A DNA stretch of 64,000 nucleotides from Adiantum capillus-veneris. Taxonomy: Eukaryota > Streptophyta > Polypodiopsida > Polypodiales > Pteridaceae. A program made the translations under genes and the position numbers. The stretch is taken from assembly GCA_014529385.2 (NCBI GenBank), contig CM043962.1:47943098-48007097 (forward strand), in the 5' to 3' direction. Numbering within the stretch: position 1 is the stretch's first letter; each line of letters starts with the position of its first letter. Shown here piece after piece: positions 12,345-21,728 of this stretch. Below the pieces are notes generated by a model. That model searched no databases. It saw only the letters and a list, made by a program, of their open reading frames with translations, and was not told where the DNA came from.

Positions 12345-14020
12345 TTAGTGAGAGTGTGAAAAGGACTTACTACCTGTAATGGAATTGGCCTATTAACTTG
12401 AGAGTAGCGGAAATTAGAGAGAGTACTTTTGAGAAATTACTTTGTGAGCATAGTGGGTGATCATAACTCAAAATAGCAACATAAACATAGCATTTAGTAA
12501 ACTTGGCATGAACAATACTTTTGCAAGAGAGCGAATTTAGAGAACATGACAACAATTGAGGACCGGATTTATGTGGAGCCGGTCCCCCCTCCAGTAGGCA
12601 TTTGTATTATGATTTCTCCCATCAAGAGAGACTTGTTACAAGACAATCTTTGTGTTCCTTGTGACCTAGGTGATGCTATGAAGATGGAAAGCTTCATGCA
12701 TCACAAGCATAACATGAACTTTGTGGAAAGCATTAACTATCCCAAGCCTTAGTCCCAAGACCTCAAACACCTTTGAAGGTGGAGAGAGATAGCACGGAAT
12801 GAGGGTAGGGAAGAGGAAGAAGAAACATTTCATAGGAGAAAGAACTAGTTCCTCACTTATCATCACTCTTCTTACTAGCATACATAATAGCATAGTAATG
12901 AAGATGGAGAAGATGGAAAGCTTAAGCATTGAAGCATGGCTCTTGGTTGGATTTGCATTCCATAGCCAAGAGTGTTGGTGTAGGCTCTCAACCTCTCTAC
13001 TTGCTTGGAGGGAGAGGGAGCTCTTGCACTTTGCACTTCACACAATGAGAGTGTGTGTGAGTGTGTATGGGAGAGTATACCCCCGCAAGCATGCCCCTAG
13101 CTTCCTTGGTCGACCCCCCCTTGTAGCTCATGCTTGAAGCTCGTTGGACCCCTCTAGGCCTAAACAATCACAAGCAGGAGGCCAATCAAGTAGCAAGGGT
13201 AGCCTTATGACAAGTGTCCCCCTTTTCCCTTAGAGAGAGAGGACTTGATAAATGTAAAAACAATTAATTAAATCTTCTAAATTATTATTGGACCCCTTGG
13301 GTGGCCAACCAATAGGCTTCAAGCACACCATGAGGGAAACATGAGGAGGAACTTGACAAGTGTCCCTTTTGCTTTCTTTGTACCAAGCTTGCCTTGAGTG
13401 AGTGTGTGGATGTTCTCTCTCATCCCCCCCTCTTGTAGGATCCACCCCCTCCTTGTAGGGATTAGTGTTGACTTTTGCACACCTCAAGCCACTCAGCTTT
13501 GGACCCGGTTCCCACCACAAGCTTGGCCCTTAAGCCCCTCAAGCTTGGGTCGGGTTCCTACCGCAAGTACAACCCTAGCATCTCAAGAACCTCAATCATC
13601 TCAGTCATCAAGCACCTCAAGCATCTCAGTCATCAAGCACCTTAGTCATCAAGCACGTCAAGCACCTCAAGCACCTTAAGCTTGGGCCGGGTTCCCACCT
13701 CAAGCTCAACCCTAGCTTACCTAAGGTCAAAGGCCTTTTACACTAACTATTGGAGGTCTTCAATGAAGCTAACCCTAAGGTCTTTATGCTCCATTGGTTA
13801 GCCTTTCTATTTGATAGACCATCTTTCATTTGGGCCCCATTACCATTGGCCCTGTGTTGAGATAGACCTATAAGCGCATGTCTATATCCTAACCCTTGTT
13901 CTCGTTTATTCTCCCACATTAAATGATTAGTTTAATATGAGAAAATCATTTGGGTTGGTTAGATATTAGATTTTATAACACTACCCAAGGCAGATAAATA
14001 CGCTCTTTGCCAAAAAAGGA
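12345..14020. other. Segment in family A copy 2 absent from copy 1
   Basis: Copy 1 has only about 100 bp between the flanking homologous blocks, while copy 2 has about 1.7 kb here. It could be an insertion in copy 2 or a deletion in copy 1. Plus-strand frames at 12546-12752 and 12799-13137 have no recognisable domain. I see no terminal repeats or target duplication. Confidence 0.4.
13560..13690. repeat. Short minisatellite-like CAAGCACCTCAAG repeats
   Basis: The unit (CATCTCAGT)CATCAAGCACCTCAAG and truncated versions occur several times in succession between about 13590 and 13676. The flanks on both sides share CTTGGGTCGGGTTCC and CTTGGGCCGGGTTCC. The frames it produces are low complexity. 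Confidence 0.6.
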
Positions 14021-14561
14021 GAGTGTGAAGGTTTCCAAAATTGACTATCAACACTTATTGAGTGATGTAGTAATCACAAGAAGGGTCCCACTCCTAGTGC
14101 TATAGAGAATGTAGGGGATCCACTCAAGTTGAAATCATATTCACGACTATCTCTTTGGTAGACTTGAAAGCCCATAATCTTGGATTTCTTGGGGACAATT
14201 GTGCTGCCTGAAATGTTTGCTTCATCTATACACCTTGGTAGAGATAAGCCTTTACGAGTTTAAGACGTTCAAATACTCAATGTGATCTTCGCACTAAAAG
14301 TATGTAGTGCTAAAGTAACACCCAAAAAATCACTAATGGCAAGACTCTTGCTTGCCCATTAGGATGGATGGGTACTCATTGATAGAATTGTTTGATCTTT
14401 ATAGCAATCAATGATGGCCAAAAATAAAAAATAGAATGGAATCCTTATCTCTGGTAAAGGCCGAAGACTGCATTAAAAATGAAATATCATGCCAATTCTC
14501 TTGAGATCGAGAGTCTAGGACAAAAGACATTCCTAAGGATGTAAAAAGACAAACTCAGAAG

Positions 14562-14768
14562 TTGAATGCAGAAACTAAATTTAAAAAAATGGAAACAGAA
14601 TCGAACAAAATAGAAGAACCGAAATTAACGAAAGTTGAACGTAACAAAAGGTACCAAGAGCTCAAGAAGACTTTGAGGGAAGTATGGACAACCGAAACTG
14701 ACAACGGAGAAGATGAGAAAGACAATAGCAATCCCATTATAGAAAGTTCACTATTCAAGACCAGAAGA
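14562..14768 (+). pseudogene. Charged pre-RT fragment of the gypsy element
   Basis: A 69-codon open stretch rich in Lys and Glu, with KVERNKRYQELKK, precedes the RT. It is not recognised as capsid or protease. Its place between a missing gag and the RT suggests a linker remnant of the polyprotein. Confidence 0.3.
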
Positions 14769-14800
14769 TAGTGCTGACACAGCCCAGAAGAGAACGACTG

Positions 14801-14918
14801 GAGAAGGAGTCCTATAATGGGCCGGAAGATGCAAAGAAAGTAGAGCTAGCAAGACCGGGGAGAAGGAGTCCTATGATGGGCTGGAAGATGCAAAGAAAGT
14901 AGACCTAGCAAGACCCCG
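14801..14918. repeat. Tandem duplication, 59-bp unit x2
   Basis: Units 14801-14859 and 14860-14918 share GAGAAGGAGTCCTAT, GGAAGATGCAAAGAAAGTAG and CTAGCAAGACC. A 59-bp unit shifts the reading frame, so the duplication itself breaks the polyprotein upstream of RT. Confidence 0.8.
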
Positions 14919-14929
14919 AGAGAAACCGC

Positions 14930-15960
14930 AACCCGTCTATATAGCCACCGATCATAGCCAAGAAGAGGAAGAGGAGCTTCTCAGCATTCTTCAGGAATAT
15001 AAGGATGTGTTTGCATGGTCTTACAAGGATTTAAAGGGAGTGGATTCAACAATATGTCAGCATACTATCCCTTTAAAACTTGATGCAAAACCTAGCAGAC
15101 AAAGGCCATACATGTACAATGACACCTTTGCTAAGAGTATCAAGGAAGAGATTGATAAGCTGAAGGAGGCGGAGTTTATCTATGAAATAGAGCACACTGA
15201 TTGAATGTCTCCAATTGTTGTTGTACCCAAAAGGAATGGTAAACTCTAAGTGTGCGTCAACCTCAAAAAAGTCAATGCAACCACAATAAGGGTTAACTAT
15301 CCCTTACCAATTACGAACCACATCGTTGAATGAGTGGCAGAAAAGCATGCATATTCTTTCTTGGATGGATTCTCTGGTTACAATAAACTTGCAATTGCAC
15401 CCGATGACCAATATAAAATGGCATTTGACACATAATGGGACGTATTTGCATATTGTGTCATGCCATTTGGGTTGACAAATGCACTTGCAACATTTCAAAG
15501 ATTGATGGCCCATGTCTTCGAGAAATACTTGAGGATATTCTTGGAAATCTATATGGATGACCTATGTGTACACTTTGTTCAAAGAGAGGAACATATCAAA
15601 CACCTCAAAAAGATATTCGAAAAATGCAAGACATATAGGATTTTCCTTAATCCACAAAAATGCGTTTTCATAGTAAGACAAGGACGAATCTTGGGGCATA
15701 TTGCCTCGAAAAATGCATATCCACAGATTTGGATAAGATTAAGGTAATTATCAAAATGCCTAAGACAACCAATGCAAAGCAAGTACAATAATTTATGGGA
15801 CATTGTGGTTATTCCAGGAGGTTCATACATATGTATGTCATTATCGCCGCCCAACCCTTGTATAGATTAATAGTGATCTTTGAATGGACAGATGAGTGCG
15901 AGGAATCATTGAAGAAATTAAAAGATACCCTTGTATTCGCTCTGGTGCTATAGGCACCTG
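14930..15960 (+). pseudogene. Ty3/gypsy reverse transcriptase, broken
   Basis: This stretch converted RNA to DNA in the parent element. Visible motifs in order: EEEEELLSILQEYKDVFAWS, MSPIVVVPKRNGKL, YSFLDGFSGYNKLAI (catalytic Asp of motif A), FAYCVMPFGLTNALATFQR, and IYMDDLCV (the YxDD catalytic pair is kept). The frame is interrupted by in-frame stops after EIEHTD (15202), after RNGKL, near 15330 and at FDT-stop-WDV (about 15433), and by the frame end at 15747. The reading continues as PLYRLI and FEWTDECEESLKKLK, the RT connection region. Confidence 0.9.
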
Positions 15961-16099
15961 ATTGGAAAAATATATATTACGTTCATATATATGCATCTGC
16001 ACTCGCTATAGGATGTGTTCTGGCTCAACAGGAGAGGGAACCATGGATTTCCCAGTCAGCTATGCCGACAACTAAATAGTGCCAAAAAAAAATTACACA

Positions 16100-16400
16100 A
16101 CCACCGAAAGAGAGAGGATTGGAATGATTTATGTTGTTAAGAAATTTGGCATTATCTCCTTGCAAATAAATTTGTGTTTTTCACAGACCATCAAGCCCTC
16201 TTATACCTTGTCAACAAACCATGCAACACTGGGAGAATTGTAAGATGGTTCATCATATTGCTAAAGTTTGACTTTATGGTAGTGGTTAAAAAGGGGAAGA
16301 TGCATCTCAGAGCAGACCACCTTTCTCGATTACCAAATGGAAAAGCTCGAGAGGGTGTAGATGATAATCTCCCGGATGCATATCTCTTCAATATAAAAAT
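16100..16400 (+). pseudogene. Ty3/gypsy RNase H, broken
   Basis: RNase H removed the RNA template in the parent element. The start is degraded. From 16174 the frame gives FFTDHQALLYLVNKPC, containing the T-D-H catalytic-region motif, then KKGKMHLRADHLSRLP, the conserved A-D-x-L-S-R at the domain end. It continues into the spacer and first zinc module without a stop until 16666. Confidence 0.85.
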
Positions 16401-16589
16401 GGTTCCTAAGTGGTCCCAAGAGATCGTAAAGCTACTATCACAAGCCGGGGAATTTGATCAAATGGACCTAGACCTTAAACAAAGAACGATTCACCAAGCT
16501 AAGAACTTCCAGTTGATTGGAGGACGTTTATATAATTTAAGCTCCGATGGTATCCTAAGAGTGTGCATAAACCCCGAGGAATACAAAAC

Positions 16590-16735
16590 CTATCTGCTGG
16601 AAGTGCATAATCAAGCTTTAACATTTCATTGTTCACTTACAAACCTTTACAACGCCTGCAACAATTAGAAGTGTATGGACCGACTATGCGTGTTGATATT
16701 ATGTAACTAGTTGTGCCAAATGTAGATCAAGCCCA
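16590..16735 (+). pseudogene. First integrase-type H2C2 zinc module
   Basis: The frame from 16174 gives EVHNQALTFHCS, with His codons at 16606 and 16627 (H-x6-H). About 85 bp further, in another frame, comes SCAKCRSSPP with Cys codons at 16712 and 16721 (C-x2-C). Spacing and order match the N-terminal zinc-binding module of integrase. A frameshift separates the two halves. A second such module follows at about 16970-17105. Confidence 0.6.
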
Positions 16736-16753
16736 CCCATCGAACATGCAACA

Positions 16754-17122
16754 TTGTTTCAAATAACACTTATGCCAGAATGGACTCGATACATTGTTGA
16801 CTTCTTGGAGAAACATACATTTCCTAAAAATATCATCAAAGAAGGACAGAGAACGATAGAAATAGAAGCTCGTGATTTCACTCTGATTGAAAATCAACTC
16901 CATAAAAGAGGAAAGGATAACCAACTTTGGCTGTTTGCAAAAGAGAACATGTACATTCCAATCCTGGAACAAGCACATGAAGGGATTAGTAGAGGCCATT
17001 TCTCAGGGGAAAAGACGACAAAAATTGTCCTCACCTCTGGAATATTGTGGCCAACATTACATATGGACGCGAACGAATATACAAAACGATGTGAATCTTT
17101 TCAAGAACCAACATACCAATAA
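16754..17122 (+). pseudogene. Spacer and second integrase H2C2 zinc module
   Basis: The open frame begins after the first module. It encodes a spacer (PEWTRYIVDFLEKHTFP; ARDFTLIENQLHKRG) and then EQAHEGISRGHFSGEKT, with H-x6-H spacing like the first module, LWPTLHMDANEYTKRC, and CESFQ where C-x2-C is expected (second Cys replaced by Phe). This is the canonical zinc module directly before the catalytic core. Having two in one pol is unusual. Confidence 0.7.
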
Positions 17123-17133
17123 AGTGGGATGAG

Positions 17134-17283
17134 ATGTTGTTACGACCAATGATGGGAGCCAGAGCTTTTGCCAAGTGGGGAATCGACTTTGTAGGACCTA
17201 TCTCACCCCCTGCTTACAAAACACATGCCCAATATATCATCATGGCCACAGATTATCTCACAAAATGGGTCAAAGCTAAAGCT
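17134..17283 (+). pseudogene. Integrase catalytic core, first half
   Basis: AFAKWGIDFVGPISPPAYKT followed by YIIMATDYLTKWVKAKA is the first part of the gypsy integrase core, with the catalytic Asp in G-I-D-F and in A-T-D-Y. It stops exactly at the target duplication AAGCT (17279-17283) where a solo LTR is inserted. The second half resumes at 18023. Confidence 0.9.
17279..17283. repeat. 5-bp target-site duplication AAGCT (left)
   Basis: AAGCT immediately precedes TGTTGG at 17284 and recurs at 18023-18027 directly after TTCTTACA. The integrase coding sequence continues in register across the two copies. Confidence 0.9.
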
Positions 17284-18022
17284 TGTTGGTATGCTTGCAA
17301 TGCCCACCTCTCTCAGTTTTGCCACCACAATGTATGTTCCACAATTTGTAAGGCCTCCATATGAGGAGAAGCCAATGGTGCACATATATTTGGTGGATTC
17401 CAACTTTGCACACTGATGAGATCGCTCTTTGTGATCGTGGATACAGAGAAAATTCAAGGCCAAATTTTCATTCCCTTTGCCGGAATATTCCTTTTTGTCG
17501 AACTATCTTGGCTGGACGACGGTCGAAAGACAATCAGAAAATGGCCGTCGAGTGTTCGTGGTTGGTCGCCAGTTGCCGGTGGTCTTTGGCCGGTGGCCGG
17601 ATTTCCTTGGCAGATGGCCAAGTTCTAGGAGGACTTGTCTACCCAAAAGCGGCTACACATGGGCACATGGGAGAGTCCTACTTGGACTTGGCTATCTAAG
17701 GGCGGTTGTACATGGGCGTTTAGAGGCTCCCTTACATCTATATAAGGACTCCTTCTCATGAGTAATTCGGTAGAATGGTGTGCACACTTGACGCACACAA
17801 CACATCCTTGTGTAAGGAATGTTAGTCCCTCATATTCCTACTTACTCTAGTTGTCTAAATTGCCATCTAAACTCTACCTTGAGAGCGCATGGGTGGATGA
17901 CGCCATCACTTTGTAATAGTGTGTTAATCTAAAGTTTTTGATTTTCCACTAATCTACTTTGCATCGTATCTCTCTCTACTCTCCTTGCTACTAGATCCTT
18001 ATTGTATTCCACATTTCTTACA
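17284..18022 (+). mobile_element. Solo LTR (family C), 739 bp
   Basis: It starts TGTTGGTATG, ends TTTCTTACA (TG...CA) and is flanked by perfect 5-bp duplications AAGCT. It contains no internal domain, PBS or polypurine tract, so it is a solo LTR left by LTR-LTR recombination. A related copy at 51001-51709 shares TTTGTAAGGCC, ATGAGGAGAAGCCA and GCCGGAATATTCC. Frames inside it are not genes. Strand follows the matching orientation of the two copies and is not independently known. Confidence 0.85.
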
Positions 18023-18770
18023 AAGCTACATAAAAAGCTGATGCCTGGACTACTTCACAATTTCAATATGAAAATGTTTGTTAGATATGGTCTATCTATA
18101 GAAATTGTCAATGATCAAGACACACATTTCATAAATGAGATAATCAAAAATCTCCTTGAAGACTTCATGATAGTTCATAAGAAGTCAGCTCCTTACCACC
18201 CACAGGCTAATGGCCAGGCAGAAGCTACGAACTCTATGTACAATCTTAACTAAGATATCATCAGAGTCTAGAACGGATTGGGATCAAAAGCTACATTCAA
18301 CATTATGGGCATATAGAATTGCTTACAAAACCTCAATAGGAACAACACCGTATAACATGGTCTTTGGATTCAATGCTATACTGCCTATGGAATTCTTAAT
18401 CCCAACGCTAAGAGTAGCAAAATGTCTAGAGTGGACAGGTCATGAAATGTCTTCACGAATAGATGACCTTGAAAAGCTAGATGAGCTTTGCTTGAAAGCA
18501 ATAGCTTCCATCTATGCACAAAAACGAAGGAAAAAAGAATTTTTTGATAAGCATGTATGATCCAAAAAAAATCAAAACAAGCCATTATGTCTTGATTTAC
18601 ACCTTAAAACAACATGCTAAGAAACTTAAAAAGTGAGGGACGGAGCCCTTTATGATCAAAGACTTATCACCAAGAGGAGCAGTCAAGCTTGCTACATTGG
18701 ATGGGAAAGAAATGCCTAACTGGATTAGTGGTTGTGGACTAAAATGATTTCATCTACCACAAGCCCCAAA
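18023..18770 (+). pseudogene. Integrase catalytic core second half and C-terminus
   Basis: After the second AAGCT the core resumes: ADAWTTSQFQYE, then IEIVNDQDTHFINEIIKN (second catalytic Asp region), SAPYHPQANGQAEATN (catalytic Glu region), WAYRIAYKTSIGTTPYNMVF and FNAILPMEFLIPTLRVA. The end of pol is seen near 18650-18740 as DLSPRGAVKLATLDGKEMPN followed by WISG. Stops near 18030, 18058 and 18251 and a shift between frames at 18210-18250 break it. Confidence 0.9.
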
Positions 18771-18929
18771 TATGCTCCAACAAATCCATCACGCAAAGAA
18801 ATGGACGCAAGAAAAATAGAAGATTATTGCAGAAGCTCAAGCAGAGACCGAGTAATAGATAACAAAAAGGAAGCTTCTTTAACAACGACAACAACATGGA
18901 CCACCTCTGAATATTAATGCCATTCAAGT

Positions 18930-19281
18930 AACAGACTTTGACACAGAGAACATAAAGGAGCCCAAAATCAATGTCAAAATAGGACACAATCAAGTGAAGG
19001 CCACATCAATGCTTGATTCGGGAGCTCAAGGCAACTTGATCTCCTACAACCTTTACAAGCAACTTCAACTTGACAATCAATTACAGGAAACAAAACAAAA
19101 ACTCCACATTTATTCAGAACACTTGATTAAGTTACTGGGATGGACGGTGCTCATAGTACAGGTCAACCAACATGTCTATCCGTATAAATTTTATGTGGTA
19201 GAAGATACGCACACACAACATGCCTTATTGCTAGGGCAACCTTGGCAGAGAAGATATAACGTACAACTTGACTGGAGTTAG
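18930..19281 (+). pseudogene. Retropepsin-like aspartic protease downstream of integrase
   Basis: An open stretch encodes MLDSGAQGNLISYNLYKQLQ (D-S-G-A catalytic motif), LGWTVLIVQVNQHVYPYKF, HALLLGQPWQRRYNVQLDW (the conserved G-x-P-W end of retrotransposon proteases). In gypsy elements protease normally precedes RT; here it lies about 200 bp after the end of pol on the same strand. Either a 3' ORF includes a protease fold or an adjacent element's gag-protease region abuts here. It ends at a TAG at 19279. Confidence 0.7.
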
Positions 19282-19990
19282 AACACTGTGAGTATACAAT
19301 CTAATTCAAAAAAATAGCAAGTTCCTTTTGCTACAAAAGCTGCAAACAAACAATCAGTACGACAACCGACGGAGAAAGGAAATCAGCCCTTACAAGCACC
19401 CAATGTCCAACAATGGATTCCAAAGAGACATACAAGGCAGGAAGAGCAAGTCATTAGGGCAAATACTCTTGTTCACAATGAGAGTTTGATGAATCATAAA
19501 CCAAAGGATAGAAGTCACACAAGTGCACCCCAACAAAACCCATATATTCCATACAACAAAGCTACCAAGAAGATTTGGATCAAGAAGGATCAAGTTGCCA
19601 AGGATGAGCAACAAGATATTGTAAATAGCTCTCCAATGACATCTACTACAAACAAGAAGCTGAAATCGAACTCTTGCCTAAGATAGATATGGATACCAAA
19701 GAAGTTCCTTAGGATCAAAGCCAGCATACAAGAATCTGGATTCGAAAGCAACAACCTCAGGAACTACCAGTAAACAACTTCAACAAAAAAACAAATGCAT
19801 GTTCCAGTCAATTAATACCCAAAGTTCAGAATTGGAAACCTAAACAAAGAACAGTCACAGATACAAAGACAATGGGCACTCTGGCTTTCACAAACTTTTT
19901 TGACTATCAAAGAAAGAGCAATGATATTGGAAAGTTTATTGTTCTGACGCCTTCACCAGGAGCATACTTCCATACGAAGCTTCAACATTG
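19282..19990 (+). pseudogene. Gln/Lys-rich tail with repeated W-x-x-K motif
   Basis: Plus-strand frames downstream of the protease-like stretch carry five short related motifs: QQWIPKRH (about 19408), KIWIKKDQ (19571), IWIPKKFL (19687), RIWIRKQQ (19731) and QNWKPKQR (19827), separated by low-complexity Gln/Asn/Lys/Thr-rich sequence. Stops and shifts (one frame ends at 19684) indicate decay. Such W-P-K stretches could be a nucleic-acid-binding tail, but function is not known to me. Confidence 0.45.
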
Positions 19991-21728
19991 AATGCCAATA
20001 AGCATTACGCTTATACCTTCCTCTTGCACAACATTAATTTTCCATTTATTGCTTAAGTATGCATATAGGGCCGCAATTTACATGGCCATCATTTGCACTT
20101 TCTTGAGTCCCATACACAGCACATGCCCATGGGCGCTACACTGTCTTCCAGGAGGACTTCGACTAGGAAGGGGGGAGGCATTGGCATTTCAATGCGGAAC
20201 CAACACGCTACAAGTGTAAAAAAAGGGACACTGTTTTTCATGATTTTACAGGTTTTTGCATTTAATTGCGATTATTTTGGTAAACCCAAGTAGATATGTC
20301 CTTAATTATTGTGTGATAATAGATGATAGAGAACAAACACCAAGGTGAGCCTCTAGGTGTGTGTATATATGTAAAAATCGTAGTTTTCATGAAAAAAATT
20401 GAGAAAACGGAGCAATCTGGCCAAAAATAATACGTATAAATTTATATAGTGGTTTATCATACTATAATCTGATTATCTTGATTTTTGGATAATTTTCGGG
20501 TCAAGTTAGATATTTTTCTTTATTTTTTATTATTTAAAAAAAAAGAAAAAGCAAGTGAAATGGTGACATGGAGACAAAAGAAAATATGGGAGTGATCAAT
20601 AAGTGAATGACACCTTATGGTGAAGATGGGTTGCAAATATGAGAAAAGTTGTGGAAAGCCGATCTGGCCAATTTTTTGGGCGAAATGACAGATTTTTCAA
20701 AAATCGAGCAATCGGAGTCTAAATGAAGAAATTTCTGAGCCTAAAGTATATTTCACAACAAGATAAGGGTACATGTCAAATTTGGTAAAAAGTGTTCGAA
20801 GGAACCCCGATATAAGTTTCCTTGGGTCCACTTAGTAGCTCATTTTCACTATTACAAGTGAGAGAGAGCTTGAGAGACTTAGAGCGCTCGGATCTTCTAC
20901 GACTCCGTATGACGCACACAACAAACCGATCGGCGTCAGATATGAGAGGTAGATTTGTTACCATGAGCTTTTCTTGTTCTACACTCTCTTTGTAGCGTAA
21001 AACTTCAAAAAACGGCAATGTGGCTTTGCGTGGAAGAAACCGAAATGGGGCCGTAACGCATCAATCACCCAACTGGTAGCTACAAGACTTGAGAGAGGGT
21101 TAACCCTAACCTAAAAGAACACCTCTATGACCTCCGATGTGGGTATAGGTCAACCGGAAAAACCCTAACCTCTTCGAGCACGAGAGAGACTGATCGGGAA
21201 GGAATCGCCAAAATGATGTGAAACTTCATGAGAAGTTATGTCTCAAGCATGTCTATAAGCCAAGTTAGCCTCCTCCGGAGTCGATCATCAAATAGTGGAC
21301 CAGAACATCGAGTAAGGCTTCGGAACCGCAAAGCATCATTTGTGCCTCACGACCAAGCTAGGTGTCCGTTTGCCACCAAACTTCACAAGCGTCATCGACG
21401 TATCATCAACAACCAACATGTAAGGTCAAACATCAAGAAAAATTATCGGCAACTTTCTTCTCAGCAAAAGATGCTTTTTGAGCGACAAATCGCCAAAAAG
21501 GGTATTTGGGAGTTCAATTGATACATCAAAGCCGCGGAAGGGTGCCCCGCAACATCCACATGCATGGGAATTAAAGATCAAGAAGAATCTTTGCAAGAAC
21601 ACGTCCTCAAATGAAGAAATCTCTTTCGGAGACTGAAATACCAAACAGGGAGTTTCTAAGTTGAACAATTGACTTTTAAAAGTGAAAACCAGCTAGTACA
21701 AGGCATCAAAACCATTTTTTATCCCTGA
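19991..21728. other. No recognisable gene
   Basis: The stretch has no identifiable domain, RNA gene or terminal repeat. The frames at 20093-20293, 20776-21018 and 21228-21521 are short and unmatched to any family I recognise. Confidence 0.4.

Larger units (their letters stand above)
10332..14420 (-). mobile_element. Family A LTR retrotransposon, copy 2 (partial)
   Basis: Sequence from about 10378 onward is collinear with copy 1 from about 3298: the C-rich tract plus TTGGAGAAG, then the stretches at 10.63-10.76, 11.22-11.29, 11.65-11.72 and 14.06-14.40 kb match 3.56-3.70, 4.20-4.28, 4.62-4.70 and 5.39-5.75 kb. A partial LTR ending CCTAGGCCTGACA (10377) precedes the polypurine complement. The interior stops near 14420 at a gypsy element, so the PBS side is absent. 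A segment at about 12.35-14.02 kb has no counterpart in copy 1. Minus orientation is inferred from the LTR-polypurine order. Confidence 0.6.
14430..18770 (+). mobile_element. Ty3/gypsy retrotransposon pol region (interrupted, inactive)
   Basis: A plus-strand gypsy pol runs in the canonical order RT, RNase H, zinc module, integrase. The diagnostic phrase FAWSYKDLKGVDSTICQHTI upstream of RT and the integrase phrase KWGIDFVGPISPPAYKTH are of the kind found in plant non-chromovirus (Athila/Tat-like) gypsy elements; lineage is inference. Its integrase is split by a 739-bp solo LTR at 17284-18022. No LTRs of its own were identified, and its left side abuts family A copy 2. Several stops and frameshifts show that it is dead. 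Confidence 0.85.

Noticed and set aside
17361-17761. Three overlapping plus-strand frames in 17.36-17.76 kb
   Set aside because: They lie within a solo LTR defined by TG...CA ends and target duplications.
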